A stretch of 64,000 nucleotides of DNA from Sphingomonas sp. Leaf208 (GCF_001421415.1 NZ_LMKH01000023.1:382725-446724), one strand, 5' to 3'. Positions 36,851 to 46,183 are shown, counted from the first letter of the stretch. The notes: a model not told the origin generated them from the letters alone. Program-made: numbers and translations.

Positions 36851-38140
36851 TTACCGGGTCGGTCGGCGGTCGCGTCCGGCGAAGCTGACGAGGCTTTCCG
36901 CGCCGGTTGCCGAAAGTGCGGACACGCCGACGAAATTGTCGTCCACCGGTACCTGCGTCAGGACAGTCCCGGTCCCGGTAACGTCGCGAGTCTCCGCCCA
37001 GCGCTGCACATCGTTGCGACGCCACCGCACGCGGTAGCCCGCAGCGCCCGGTACCGCAGTCCACTTTACCGTCGTATCGCGGGACAATGCCCCGGCGATC
37101 GACACGTCTTCAGGGGCCGCGGGAGCGCTGGCAATCCGCGACAACGTCGCGACGTTGATCGCGGTCACCTTGGCAAGATACGGAAAGTCCATGCCCTCGA
37201 TCGTGTCGCCGTAGACCACGCCCTTTTCGGTGCGCAGGTCTTGATGCTGGCGATCCCAGTTCTCGGCCGCGACCGAGAACCGCACTGCGGGGTAGCCGAG
37301 CTTCAGGAACGGCTCGTGATCGCCGCCACGGCCGAATCGATCCGGCCGGCGGTCGATCATCACGTCGAGACCGCCAGGAATGTCGCGCGCGATACCGTCG
37401 ATCGCCTTGGCCAGCGCACGGCTGGGGCCGTCATCCTCGCCGCCCTCGGCTCGGCGGCCCTGCTGGGCGACCAGATCCTCGGATGCGCGAATGCCTTCGG
37501 AGAACACCCGGACCTTGTCGGCGACACGTAAGCCGCCCTGCCCGACCGTGTTGCCGACGATGTCGTTGTTGAGCATCGCCGACACCTGCCAGCCGCGCGC
37601 CTTGGCGGTATCGGCGAGCAGTTCGGCGCCCCACAAGCCCTGCTCCTCGCCCGAGAACACCGCGTAGACGATCGTCGCATCGAACTGGCGTTGCGACAGG
37701 AGTCGCGCCGCCTCCAGCACCAGCGCGACGCCCGACGCATTGTCGTTCGCGCCGGGCGCATCCGACGTCACGTTCATCACGTCGGTGACACGGCTGTCGA
37801 TATGCGCGCCGACGATCACGACGCGATTGGGATCACGTCCTTTTTGAATCCCGAGCACGTCCTCGACTACCACGCCGGTCGGCGCGCGAGGCCCGGTGAA
37901 GCGTCGCGAGATGCGATCGATAGTGATGCATCCGCCACACGTCGCGGCGATGTCCTGGAACCGGCTCGCGGCCCAGTTTCGGGCGGCACCGATACCGCGT
38001 TTCGGGTCGGTGGTGATCGACGCGGTGTGACGCGTACCGAAGCCAACCATCTCGGTGACGTCCGCCTTCAGGCGAACCGAAGACGGAGCAGGATAAGGGG
38101 CGGCGGCGGCAAGTAGCAGCGGGACGGCAAAAATAGGCAT
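36851..38140 (-). CDS. M28 family zinc metallopeptidase, secreted
   Basis: 429 aa. A short signal peptide (1-14) precedes the M28 domain. The two-zinc ligands are readable: His113 (AHIDSR), Asp132 (GANDNASG), Glu165 in SGEEQG with Glu164 as catalytic base, Asp192 (LNNDIVG) and His274 (GGDHEPF). Residues about 340-425 (APEDVSIAGALSRDTTVKWTAVPGAAGYRVRWR) look like a fibronectin type III module. It is probably a periplasmic aminopeptidase or a related M28 enzyme. It converges with the GGDEF-EAL gene, 15 nt away. Confidence 0.92.
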   Translation of the reverse strand: MPIFAVPLLLAAAAPYPAPSSVRLKADVTEMVGFGTRHTASITTDPKRGIGAARNWAASRFQDIAATCGGCITIDRISRRFTGPRAPTGVVVEDVLGIQKGRDPNRVVIVGAHIDSRVTDVMNVTSDAPGANDNASGVALVLEAARLLSQRQFDATIVYAVFSGEEQGLWGAELLADTAKARGWQVSAMLNNDIVGNTVGQGGLRVADKVRVFSEGIRASEDLVAQQGRRAEGGEDDGPSRALAKAIDGIARDIPGGLDVMIDRRPDRFGRGGDHEPFLKLGYPAVRFSVAAENWDRQHQDLRTEKGVVYGDTIEGMDFPYLAKVTAINVATLSRIASAPAAPEDVSIAGALSRDTTVKWTAVPGAAGYRVRWRRNDVQRWAETRDVTGTGTVLTQVPVDDNFVGVSALSATGAESLVSFAGRDRRPTR

Positions 38141-38254
38141 GAGCGGATCGTGGCCTGATCTCGCGCCACGCTCAAGAGGGTAGCGTCACAATCGTTCCCG
38201 GCGGGCAATTTTGTGTGCCGACAAGATGTTATGCAAAATGGACCGATCAAATGT

Positions 38255-38283
38255 TTGAGACTTTTTAAGCCAACCGCTATTAT
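38255..38283 (+). promoter_or_regulatory. Sigma-70 type promoter for the PAS-HTH gene
   Basis: TTGAGA at 38255-38260, a 17-bp spacer, then TATTAT at 38278-38283; each hexamer is one base from consensus. The start of transcription would be near 38290, about 20 nt before the ATG, leaving room for the GAGGA ribosome binding site. Confidence 0.75.
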
Positions 38284-38308
38284 ATGATCAAGAGCGCGAG
38301 GACCTAAG

Positions 38309-38980
38309 ATGATCATTGGCCATTCTGTTTCAGACGGCGACGGCGTTATCCTCGCGATAGACGAACCGGTCGCGGCGGTGTTGCAACGCACGCAGAAACA
38401 GCTTGTGGGCCTTTCCTACCTATCGATAACGCACCCCGACGACGTCGCGCGTAACCTGAGCCACGTTGCGGCATTGCAACCCAATGGCAATTCAGCCCGA
38501 ATCCGGAAACGTTACATCGGCGGCGAAGGCGATATCATCACGATGGAAGTCCAGGTTTCGCGACTGGGCAACGGCAAGCCAGGCAGACTAATCGGCACCC
38601 TGTGCACCGCTCCTACGCTCGCCGACACAATCAGTGGCGATGCCATGCCGCATCATCTTTGGCGCCGGGCCAAGGACTTGCTGGGAATTATCCGTGCGCG
38701 CGACGCGGTACTCGGGTCCGATCTTTTCGCCGATCATGCGTGGACGACGCTGCTGATCGTATACGTCGCAGAAGCCGAGAGCCGAATCGCAAGCGTCGAC
38801 ATGGTTGCCGACCAGCTACGCCTGTCACGGTCGACGCTCGGTCGCTGGATTCGCGTGCTCCAGGCAAAGTCGCTCATTGAACCGCCAGACAGCAATCTCG
38901 ATGCATTGCAGCTCACGCAGACTGGCATCAACAGCGTGGAGCGCCTGCTGGCCACGCATTCGGCAATGGCTGTCAGTTGA
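38309..38980 (+). CDS. PAS domain and winged-helix transcriptional regulator
   Basis: 223 aa. Residues 5-100 read as a PAS fold (GHSVSDGDGVILAIDEPVAAVLQRTQKQLVGLSYLSITHPDD, then RYIGGEGDIITMEVQVSRL), likely a ligand or signal sensor. The C-terminal half (about 120-215) is helical with VDMVADQLRLSRSTLGRWIRVLQAKSLIEPP, a winged-helix DNA-binding motif resembling MarR/GntR-type readers. GGACCTAAG-ATG context with GAGGA supports the start. It is somewhat lower in GC than its neighbours. The targets are unknown. Confidence 0.82.
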   Translation: MIIGHSVSDGDGVILAIDEPVAAVLQRTQKQLVGLSYLSITHPDDVARNLSHVAALQPNGNSARIRKRYIGGEGDIITMEVQVSRLGNGKPGRLIGTLCTAPTLADTISGDAMPHHLWRRAKDLLGIIRARDAVLGSDLFADHAWTTLLIVYVAEAESRIASVDMVADQLRLSRSTLGRWIRVLQAKSLIEPPDSNLDALQLTQTGINSVERLLATHSAMAVS

Positions 38981-38992
38981 AGTACGCCTCAC

Positions 38993-39448
38993 TCAACTGA
39001 GCCGGTCGATTGCCTCGCGCGTGAGCGATCCGGGAATGATCATGACCGGCACCGGCAGCGAACCCGCGTCGGTCCCCGCGAAATGGGCGATCAGTTCGCC
39101 TGGAGCACCAGTCGCCGCGGCGCCGAGGACCAGCGCCGCGATATCGGGATTTGCCGCGATCATCTCGCGGATGATTTTTGCGCTTTCCCCCTCGCGCACC
39201 GTGATCGACGGACGCAAGCCGGACTCCTCCAGCAACGTACCTGCCGCGCCCGCGACCAGCCCCTCGGCATGCAGGCGCGCCTCTTCCTCGATCGTCGCCT
39301 GGACGCCGCCGAACGCGATGAACTCCTGCGGCGGGATCACCGTGAGGATCTCGACCCCGCCGCCGGTCTTCACCGCACGCCGGGCCGCGAAACGCAACGC
39401 GATCCCAGCTTCCGGACTGTCGTCGATAACCACCAGATAAATGCGCAT
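38993..39448 (-). CDS. Universal stress protein
   Basis: 151 aa single UspA domain: RIYLVVIDDSPEAGIALRFAARRA at the N-terminus and PDIAALVLGAAATGAPG...SLPVPVMIIPGSL at the C-terminus. The ATP-binding G-2X-G-9X-G(S/T) motif is only partly recognisable (GAAATGAPGELIAHFAG), so nucleotide binding is uncertain. It converges with the PAS-HTH gene, whose stop is 12 nt away, and is divergent from pdhC. Confidence 0.9.
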   Translation of the reverse strand: MRIYLVVIDDSPEAGIALRFAARRAVKTGGGVEILTVIPPQEFIAFGGVQATIEEEARLHAEGLVAGAAGTLLEESGLRPSITVREGESAKIIREMIAANPDIAALVLGAAATGAPGELIAHFAGTDAGSLPVPVMIIPGSLTREAIDRLS

Positions 39449-39570
39449 TTTCGCCCCCGTTATCGCCGGTAATTGGGCTGCAGCGGGTCGATACGCAAGT
39501 GCGTCGGGGTTGACCCGAGCGGACGAGGGCGCGAGTAGGCATGCCGTTACGTCACGCCCTGGGGAAATCC

Positions 39571-40923
39571 ATGTCGATCGAGATCAAGATGCCTGCGCTG
39601 TCCCCGACCATGGAGGAGGGTACCCTCGCCAAATGGTTGATCAAGGAGGGCGACGTCGTGAAATCCGGCGACCTGATGGCCGAGATCGAGACCGACAAGG
39701 CGACGATGGAATTCGAAGCCGTCGACGAAGGCACCGTGGTCAAGATCCTCGTCGCCGAGGGTACGGACAACGTGAAGGTCGGCACGGTCATCGCCATCAT
39801 CACCGAAGAGGGCGAGGACGCGTCTTCGGTTTCATCCGAGCCTACCAAGAGCGAGACGCCCGAGCCGGCCGCGAAGGAATCGGAAGCGAAGCCCGATCCG
39901 ACGGACCCGAACAAGACCGGCACCGAGGCCAAGCCGGTCGAGCGGACCGAGGCTTCGGCCGAGGATCACGGTCGGCCGGATGACGCCGGTGCAGCCCAGC
40001 CTGCCGCCAGCGGCGACCGCGTGAAGGCGAGCCCGCTCGCGCGCCGTCTCGCCGCCGACAAGGGGATCGATCTCGGCGCCGTATCCGGCTCCGGCCCCAA
40101 GGGTCGTATTGTCAAGGCCGACGTCGAGAGCGCAAAGCCGGGTGCCGCACCCGCTGCTGCGAAAACCGAAGCTGCTGCGCCAACTGCCGCTGCGGCTCCA
40201 GCGCCCGCCGCAAAGCCTGCGACCGTGCCGGATATCCCGCACGAGGCGACAAAGCTCAGCAACGTGCGGAAAACGATCGCGCGGCGCCTGACAGAGTCGA
40301 AGCAGACCGTCCCGCACATCTACCTGACCGTGAACGTCCGTCTCGACGCGCTGCTCAAGCTGCGCGGCGATCTGAACAAGAGCCTCGAATCGCGCGGCGT
40401 GAAGCTGTCGGTCAACGATCTGCTGATCAAGGCGCAGGCCGTCGCTCTCATGCAGGTGCCAAGCTGCAACGTGATGTTCACGCCCGACCAGCTGATCACC
40501 TTCCAGCGCGCCGACATCTCGGTCGCGGTGAGCACGCCGTCGGGGCTGATCACGCCGATCATCGTCGGTGCGGACACCGCGTCGCTGTCGTCGATCTCGA
40601 CGCAGATGAAGGACCTTGCCGCCCGCGCCCGCGACGGCAAGCTGAAGCCCGAGGAATATCAGGGCGGTACCGCCTCGATCAGCAACATGGGCATGTTCGG
40701 CATCACGCAGTTCGATGCGGTCATCAATCCGCCGCAGGCGATGATCCTCGCGGTCGGCGCGGGCGAGAAGCGCCCGGTTGTGATCGGTGACGAACTGGCG
40801 GTCGCGACGGTCATGTCGGCCACCGGCAGCTTCGACCACCGCGCGATCGACGGTGCCGACGGTGCGCAGTTCATGAAGGCGTTCAAGCACCTGGTCGAGA
40901 ACCCGCTGGGCATGCTGGCGTAA
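39571..40923 (+). CDS. pdhC: Pyruvate dehydrogenase complex E2, dihydrolipoamide acetyltransferase
   Basis: 450 aa. One lipoyl domain (1-78) with the lipoylated Lys43 in ETDKATMEF is followed by an acidic Pro/Ala/Lys linker. A peripheral subunit-binding domain (about 150-185, [33 protein letters not shown]) and the catalytic domain follow, ending with [14 protein letters not shown], which carries the active-site His and Asp. The linker and the [12 protein letters not shown] motif are typical of alphaproteobacterial PDH E2. The E1 genes are not in the window, but lpdA is 740 nt downstream. The ATG has GGGGAAATCC upstream. Confidence 0.94.
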   Translation: MSIEIKMPALSPTMEEGTLAKWLIKEGDVVKSGDLMAEIETDKATMEFEAVDEGTVVKILVAEGTDNVKVGTVIAIITEEGEDASSVSSEPTKSETPEPAAKESEAKPDPTDPNKTGTEAKPVERTEASAEDHGRPDDAGAAQPAASGDRVKASPLARRLAADKGIDLGAVSGSGPKGRIVKADVESAKPGAAPAAAKTEAAAPTAAAAPAPAAKPATVPDIPHEATKLSNVRKTIARRLTESKQTVPHIYLTVNVRLDALLKLRGDLNKSLESRGVKLSVNDLLIKAQAVALMQVPSCNVMFTPDQLITFQRADISVAVSTPSGLITPIIVGADTASLSSISTQMKDLAARARDGKLKPEEYQGGTASISNMGMFGITQFDAVINPPQAMILAVGAGEKRPVVIGDELAVATVMSATGSFDHRAIDGADGAQFMKAFKHLVENPLGMLA

Positions 40924-40958
40924 GCGAAGGCATGACCGTCGCCCCCCTCCCCTCCACG

Positions 40959-41025
40959 CCGTTCGTGCTGAGCGAAGTCGAAGCAGGTGAGTCTCACACC
41001 CTTCGACTTCGCTCAGGGCGAACGG
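40959..41025. repeat. Inverted repeat CCGTTCG...GAGCGAAGTCGAAG
   Basis: Arms CCGTTCGTGCTGAGCGAAGTCGAAG / CTTCGACTTCGCTCAGGGCGAACGG, with a central GGTGAG/CTCACA pair. It lies 36 nt after pdhC and 22 nt before the next gene. Repeats with this GAGCGAAGTCGAAG core are common in pseudomonads and sphingomonads. It could stabilise the pdhC mRNA end. Confidence 0.85.
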
Positions 41026-41047
41026 GGGTGTGCGGATCCAATTCACT

Positions 41048-41260
41048 ATGAAGCAGACGACGATCGAGATCCTGCACATCCTCGGCGGGCTCGTGGCGGC
41101 GGTGGCGATGACCTGGGCGGCGGCATGGTCCTACCCGCTTGGGCAGGACGTGATCTGGTCTTGCGGGGCCGCGGCGATGGTTGCGACCGTGCTGATGGGC
41201 GTGGGCCCGTTGCGCCGCGCCCGGCGTCTCGACCGAACGACCCGCAGGAGTGAAGCGTGA
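41048..41260 (+). CDS. Small membrane protein, unknown function
   Basis: 70 aa with two hydrophobic segments (about 7-27 and 33-50), a short loop and a basic C-terminal tail (RRARRLDRTTRRS). Topology suggests a helical hairpin with both ends in the cytoplasm. Its TGA overlaps the GTG of the thioesterase gene as GTGA, which supports it being a real, co-translated gene. No family recognised and no good SD before the ATG. Confidence 0.7.
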   Translation: MKQTTIEILHILGGLVAAVAMTWAAAWSYPLGQDVIWSCGAAAMVATVLMGVGPLRRARRLDRTTRRSEA

Positions 41261-41646
41261 CCGACCTGCCCCCCAACAAAGCGCCGACGATCCGCGTCAC
41301 TGCCATGCCCGCCGACGCCAATCCGTATGGCGACATCTTCGGCGGCTGGCTGATGGGCCAGATGGATTTGGCCGCCGGCTCCGTCGCATCGCGGCGTAGC
41401 GGCGGCCGTGCCGTCACGATTGCGGCGGACGCGATGAAGTTCCACATGCCGGTCGTCGTCGGCGACGAAGTGTCGGTCTATGCCGAGCTGATCGCGGTCG
41501 GCCGCACCTCGATGACGATCGAGGTCGAGGCCTGGCGCCGTGCGCGCCATAGCAACGACAGCTGCAAGGTGACCCAGGCGCGCTTCATCTTCGTGGCGGT
41601 CGGCGACGATCGCAAACCGCGGCCCGTGCCGCCCGAAACCAACTGA
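41257..41646 (+). CDS. Acyl-CoA thioesterase, YciA-like hotdog fold
   Basis: 129 aa. IRVTAMPADANPYGDIFGGWLMGQMDLAAG and VTIAADAMKFHMPVVVGDEVSVYAELIAVGRTSMTIEVEAW are the signatures of the YciA/BACH hotdog thioesterases, which hydrolyse acyl-CoAs to keep CoA pools free. Start GTG, preceded by AGGAG and overlapping the small membrane protein stop. It is followed 15 nt later by lpdA. Acyl chain preference cannot be told from sequence. Confidence 0.9.
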   Translation: MTDLPPNKAPTIRVTAMPADANPYGDIFGGWLMGQMDLAAGSVASRRSGGRAVTIAADAMKFHMPVVVGDEVSVYAELIAVGRTSMTIEVEAWRRARHSNDSCKVTQARFIFVAVGDDRKPRPVPPETN

Positions 41647-41661
41647 ATCGAAGGACTTACC

Positions 41662-43056
41662 GTGGCTGATACCTATGATCTCGTCATCCTCGGCTCGGGC
41701 CCCGGCGGCTACGTCGCCGCGATCCGTGCGTCGCAACTCGGCCTGAAGGTCGCGATCGTCGAGCGCGAGCGGCTGGGCGGCATCTGCCTCAACTGGGGCT
41801 GCATCCCGACCAAGGCACTGCTCCGCACGTCGGAAATCTATCATTACATGCAGAACGCCGAGAGCTACGGCCTCAAGGCGGACAATGTCGGTTTTGATCT
41901 CGCCAAGATCGTCGACCGCTCGCGCAAGGTCGCAGGCCAACTCAATGCAGGCGTCAAGGGCCTGATGAAGAAGAACAAGGTGACCGTCGTCGAAGGCGTC
42001 GGCACCGTCACTGCCAAGGGCAAGTTGAGCGTCAAGCAGGGCGACAAGATGGTCGAACTCGAAGCCAAGAACATCATCGTCGCGACGGGCGCGCGTGCGC
42101 GCGACCTGCCGTTCGCCAAGGCCGACGGCGAGCGGATCTGGACCTATCGTCACGCGATGGTCCCGACCGAGATGCCGACCAAGCTGCTGGTCATCGGCTC
42201 GGGCGCGATCGGCGTCGAGTTCGCCAGCTTCTACAACGACATGGGCGCCGACGTGACGATCGTCGAGATGCTCCCGCGCATCCTCCCCGTCGAGGACGAG
42301 GAAGTCTCCGCGTTCATGGACAAGGCGCTCAGCAAGCAGGGCATCAAGCTGCTGACCCAGACCGGTCTCGAAGGGCTCGTCCCCTCGGCGAATGGCGTCA
42401 CGGCCAAGATCAAGGCGAAGGACGGCAAGGTTTCGGAAGAGACCTTCAGCCACGCGATCATCGCGATCGGCATCGTGCCGAACACCGAGAATATCGGGCT
42501 GGAGGCTTTGGGCGTCGAGACCGACCGCGGCCATATCAAGACCGACGGCTATGGCCGCACCAACGTCGACGGCATCTGGGCGATCGGCGACGTCACCGGT
42601 GCGCCGTGGCTCGCGCACAAGGCCAGCCACGAGGGCATCATCGCGGTCGAGAAGATCGCCGGCGGTTCGCCGCACCAGATGGACAAGGCGAACATCCCCG
42701 GCTGCACCTATTCGCGCCCTCAGGTCGCGTCGGTCGGCATGACCGAGGCGAAGGCTAAGGAAGCCGGCTACGAGCTTAAGGTCGGCAAGTTCCCCTTCAT
42801 CGGCAACGGCAAGGCAATCGCACTGGGTGAGGCCGAGGGCTTCGTGAAAACGGTGTTCGATGCGAAGACCGGCGAACTGCTCGGCGCGCACATGGTCGGC
42901 GCGGAAGTCACCGAGCTGATTCAGGGCTATGTCGTCGCGCGCCAGCTCGAGACGACCGAGGCAGAGTTGATGGAGACGGTGTTCGCGCACCCGACTCTGT
43001 CCGAGATGATGCATGAGAGCGTGCTCGCCGCTTACGGCCGCGCGATCCACTACTGA
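41662..43056 (+). CDS. lpdA: Dihydrolipoamide dehydrogenase (E3)
   Basis: 464 aa flavoprotein that reoxidises lipoyl groups of PDH and related complexes with NAD+. FAD motif VILGSGPGGYVAA (8-20), redox disulfide Cys42 and Cys47 in GGICLNWGCIPTKALL, NAD motif LLVIGSGAIGVEF, and the C-terminal HPTLSEMMHE with the catalytic His/Glu pair. The start is GTG with GAAGGAC upstream. It is in the same direction as pdhC with two small genes between, so they probably form one transcript. Confidence 0.96.
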   Translation: MADTYDLVILGSGPGGYVAAIRASQLGLKVAIVERERLGGICLNWGCIPTKALLRTSEIYHYMQNAESYGLKADNVGFDLAKIVDRSRKVAGQLNAGVKGLMKKNKVTVVEGVGTVTAKGKLSVKQGDKMVELEAKNIIVATGARARDLPFAKADGERIWTYRHAMVPTEMPTKLLVIGSGAIGVEFASFYNDMGADVTIVEMLPRILPVEDEEVSAFMDKALSKQGIKLLTQTGLEGLVPSANGVTAKIKAKDGKVSEETFSHAIIAIGIVPNTENIGLEALGVETDRGHIKTDGYGRTNVDGIWAIGDVTGAPWLAHKASHEGIIAVEKIAGGSPHQMDKANIPGCTYSRPQVASVGMTEAKAKEAGYELKVGKFPFIGNGKAIALGEAEGFVKTVFDAKTGELLGAHMVGAEVTELIQGYVVARQLETTEAELMETVFAHPTLSEMMHESVLAAYGRAIHY

Positions 43057-43064
43057 AAGTGATC

Positions 43065-43190
43065 GATCCTCCCCCGCCAGGGGGAGGTGGCGCCGAAGGT
43101 GACGGAGGGGGAGGTTACGAAGCAGGCGTGGTCGCTTACCTCCCCCTCCGTCTGGCAAGGCCAGCCACCTCCCCCTGGCGGGGAAGGATT
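43065..43190. repeat. GATCCTCCCCCGCC repeat, copy 1
   Basis: 126 bp. Terminal arms GATCCTCCCCCGCCAGGGGGAGGTGGC / GCCACCTCCCCCTGGCGGGGAAGGATT and inner arms GACGGAGGGGGAGG / CCTCCCCCTCCGTC. The centre (about 25 bp) differs from copies at 46764 and 61270, while the arms are almost identical. It starts 8 nt after the lpdA stop. Confidence 0.92.
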
Positions 43191-43214
43191 TTACGTTGGT
43201 ACGCCGCGCTTGTC

Positions 43215-43296
43215 CGTCATCCTGACGAAAGTCAGGATCCAGGATACCGCCCGCAGCCCGTTGTACCTCTGGATCCTGAATTTCGTCAGGATGACG
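43215..43296. repeat. Inverted repeat CGTCATCCTGAC
   Basis: 82 bp with arms CGTCATCCTGACGAAAGTCAGGATCCAG / CTGGATCCTGAATTTCGTCAGGATGACG and a short centre. It forms a further palindromic family; no second copy is seen in this window. With the previous element it fills most of the 428-bp gap between lpdA and the next gene, where no other gene is seen. Confidence 0.85.
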
Positions 43297-43484
43297 ACGT
43301 GTGATGGCAGGCATGCTAGCGGCCCTGTACCACCGATATCCGGCCGATCGACCGATCCGGGCAAACTATCCCGTTTCGGCCTCATCTCTCTTGACCGCCG
43401 CGCATGACGCACCGAAAGGTCGCGCCAGCCGCCAGGTCCGGCTGGAAGGATCTCGCGGCTAAGACCCCAACGTGCAGGACGCGA

Positions 43485-44909
43485 ATGCCGATCGAACCTG
43501 CCGCTCGCCCCCGACAGCACTACATCGCCATAGCCGCAGCCGCGCTGTGCATCTCATCGCTCGCGGTGTTCTGGCCGGGCACGGCGATGTACGACACCGT
43601 CGCGCAATACCGGCAGGTCCTGTCGGGCGTGTACGACGACTGGCATCCGCCGGCGATGGCGCGCGTCTGGGCGCTGCTCACGGCATTCGGCCCCGGTGCG
43701 ACGCCAATGCTGGCCCTGCAACTCGTCACCTATTGGCTGGGCCTTGGCATGATCGCGGCCGCATTAGGCCGAGTCGGGCGTTCGCGGAGCGCCGTCGTCA
43801 TCCTCGCGATCGGCTTGCTGCCGCCTTTCCTCGGCTGGCAGGGCGTCGTTCTCAAGGACGCGCAACTCGCCGGGGCGCTCCTCGCCGCAGTCGGGATCAT
43901 CGGCTGGTGGCGGCTTGAGCGCCGACCGCTGCCCGGCGCGATGTTGGTTCCAGTCGCGCTGCTGCTCGCCTACGCCGTGCTGATCCGCGCGAACGCCGTC
44001 TTCATCGTCGTCCCCCTGCTCGTCACGCTCGCCCCGCGCCCGATTCACCCTGTGGCAAAGCTTGCAACCGGCCTTATCGCGGTGGTGCTTGTGCTCGGCG
44101 TCGCGCCTGTCGTGAACCACCGCCTGCTCCGCGCGCAACCTAGCGGCGTCGAGGCGACCCAGGCGCTCTACGACCTTGCCGGCATTGCCGCGCGCGTCCC
44201 GACGAGCGACACCACGGGCCTCACGCAGTCAGAGACGGCGACCGTGATCGCCCGGGGTTGTGCGAAACCGTTCTTCTGGGATCCGCTCGGCGACGAGGCG
44301 CATTGCGGGACGACGATGGCGCGGCTGCGCGCGCTGCCGACCGGGGCGCTGTACGTCACGCTGGCGTCGGCGGCGCTGCATCATCCGATCGCCTATGCCG
44401 GACACCGCCTTGCGCACCTGAACTCGACCGACCGCTGGTTGGTCCCATTCCATTGGCCGAGCGCAGCACCGCCTGCCGCGTCCGAGCCGAATACGCTGGG
44501 CCTCGCCAATCCCGGCGTCGGCGCACGCGCGTGGGAGGCACTGACCGCGGTCGTCGTCGAGACGCCGCTCGGCTGGCCGATCGCCTGGATCGTCGTCGCG
44601 ATCGCCGCGCTTGCCGCCAGCCCGTCGCGTCCGCGCGATCCGGTCCGCGATCTCGCCACTGCGTTGCTCGTGTCCGCGCTGGCACTCGAGGCGAGCTTCG
44701 CGGTCCTGAGCATCGCGTCGGACCTGCGCTATCACCTGTGGCCGATGATCGCGACCGCGGTGGCGGTCGTGCTGCTCGCCGATCGCGCGCCGCCGCGGAA
44801 GATACTCGCGGTTGGCGCGAGCGCACTTCTTCTCGTCGTCGCCAGCGGCATCGTCGCACGCATAGGTCTGCCCCCCGCGCCGCAGACCTATGCAGGCATG
44901 CTCGGCTGA
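43485..44909 (+). CDS. Polytopic membrane protein, possibly a GT-C type glycosyltransferase
   Basis: About 474 aa with ten or more hydrophobic segments. An early loop carries WPGTAMYDTVAQYRQVLSGVYDDWHPPAM, resembling the acidic first periplasmic loop of GT-C transferases, and FLGWQGVVLKDAQLA follows. Such proteins transfer sugars from polyprenyl phosphates, but acceptor and donor are unknown and the family assignment is tentative. I chose the ATG at 43485 because the hydrophobic region begins soon after; an ATG at 43404 would add a basic 27-residue tail. It converges with the RcnB-like gene, 18 nt away. Confidence 0.7.
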   Translation: MPIEPAARPRQHYIAIAAAALCISSLAVFWPGTAMYDTVAQYRQVLSGVYDDWHPPAMARVWALLTAFGPGATPMLALQLVTYWLGLGMIAAALGRVGRSRSAVVILAIGLLPPFLGWQGVVLKDAQLAGALLAAVGIIGWWRLERRPLPGAMLVPVALLLAYAVLIRANAVFIVVPLLVTLAPRPIHPVAKLATGLIAVVLVLGVAPVVNHRLLRAQPSGVEATQALYDLAGIAARVPTSDTTGLTQSETATVIARGCAKPFFWDPLGDEAHCGTTMARLRALPTGALYVTLASAALHHPIAYAGHRLAHLNSTDRWLVPFHWPSAAPPAASEPNTLGLANPGVGARAWEALTAVVVETPLGWPIAWIVVAIAALAASPSRPRDPVRDLATALLVSALALEASFAVLSIASDLRYHLWPMIATAVAVVLLADRAPPRKILAVGASALLLVVASGIVARIGLPPAPQTYAGMLG

Positions 44910-44927
44910 GGCCTCTCAAGCCGCAGG

Positions 44928-46058
44928 TCAGCGCCGCCGGCGCACCGTGCTGCGCGGACGGGACACGGTGTCATAATATTCGGCCGTGGTGGTCGTCGTG
45001 GTCACCGGCACGGATTGCACGATCACGGTCGTCGAACCGGCAGGATACGCCTGGCCACTGGTCGTCGTCACCGTCGTAACGCCGTCAGGCGATGTCCAGG
45101 TGCCCCCCGGTGCCACGGTATAACGACCGGGTTGCGAGTATCCGGCATCATAGGACGGCCGTGGCGGCGGGTAGTCGGCCGCATAGGACGGCGCGGCATA
45201 GTCCGGGGCATAATCGGGGGCATAATCGTCCGCACCCGCTGCATAGGCCGGCGGCGATGCATAGCCGGCGCCATAACCCCGAACCGGTGGCGGCGGTGCT
45301 CGGCGACCGCGATCCTCGGCCTTGTCGATCGCATAGCCGGTCGCAGCACCGACTCCTGCACCGATCAACGTCCCGCCGAGTCGATTGCCACGACCACCGA
45401 TGACGTTGCCGGCGGCGCCGCCCGCGACCGCGCCAATCGCGGCGCCACCCAGACCCCTGTCACGGCGCGGCGCCGGACGATCTGCGTAGGGCTGGACGTA
45501 GCCGCGGTCGCTCGGGCTCGCATAGACATTGTCGTTGCGCGCATAGGCGCGTGGATCGGCTGCGACATAGCCGCCACCGCCAGCCCGGTCCCAGTCGATG
45601 TTGCTTGTCGTATCGTAGACCGACCCGCGCGCGTCGATCAGCACGGCGTCGTCGTAGTAGCGCGCCCAGTTATAGCCCTGCGGTGGCTGCGCGAGGCCGT
45701 AGTTCGACCAGTCGCCGACGTAGAAACGCGGTGCATTCCAATAGGCGGGCACAGCCCAGCCGCGATGCGGACGGCGATAGCCCGCCCAGCCACCGGGGGC
45801 GTTGGCACCCGCCCACCAGCGCCCGCCGATCTTGCTGCCCCAGCGCGAGGACCGTGGCGCAGCGACCGGCCGGGTCGGCGCCTGCACGACGGGCATCTGC
45901 GCGGCGATCGGACCGGGACGGCTGGGACGGGCCATCGGCGCCTGCATCGCAATGCCAGGGGCGGTACCGGGCGCGGGATAGCTTGCGCCGGGACGTTGCG
46001 CGTCCGCGACACCGCCCGCTAACACCAGCCCCGCGCTCGCGATCAAAAGCCTCCGCAT
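44928..46058 (-). CDS. RcnB-like periplasmic protein with glycine zipper
   Basis: 376 aa. A signal peptide (1-20, GGVADAQ) precedes a Pro/Ala-rich region. An RcnB-type domain is at about 80-150 (GWAGYRRPHRGWAVPAYWNAPRFYVGDWSNYGL, GYNWARYYDDAVLIDARGSVYD). A glycine-zipper 2TM-like segment at about 210-245 (GGAAIGAVAGGAAGNVIGGRG...GGTLIGAGVGAATGYAID) and a Tyr/Pro/Ala-rich repetitive tail (DYAPDYAPDYAAPSYAADY) follow. RcnB in E. coli affects Ni/Co efflux; here only the domain is shared. GGGAGACGGAC precedes the ATG at 46058. Confidence 0.85.
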   Translation of the reverse strand: MRRLLIASAGLVLAGGVADAQRPGASYPAPGTAPGIAMQAPMARPSRPGPIAAQMPVVQAPTRPVAAPRSSRWGSKIGGRWWAGANAPGGWAGYRRPHRGWAVPAYWNAPRFYVGDWSNYGLAQPPQGYNWARYYDDAVLIDARGSVYDTTSNIDWDRAGGGGYVAADPRAYARNDNVYASPSDRGYVQPYADRPAPRRDRGLGGAAIGAVAGGAAGNVIGGRGNRLGGTLIGAGVGAATGYAIDKAEDRGRRAPPPPVRGYGAGYASPPAYAAGADDYAPDYAPDYAAPSYAADYPPPRPSYDAGYSQPGRYTVAPGGTWTSPDGVTTVTTTSGQAYPAGSTTVIVQSVPVTTTTTTAEYYDTVSRPRSTVRRRR

Positions 46059-46183
46059 GTCCGTCTCCCTGGTTTGCCACCTGATCCAGCGCAAACGCCG
46101 GAAATCTTAACGCGTTGCTTACCAAGTGTGCGGGGGAGTCGCCAGAAGGCGTGCTGTCCCGAAACGGGGCGCGTCAGTACGTG

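Noticed and set aside
41131..43314. A 727-codon minus-strand frame across lpdA and the thioesterase
   Set aside because: It is antisense to two well-supported genes and reads through a palindromic repeat.
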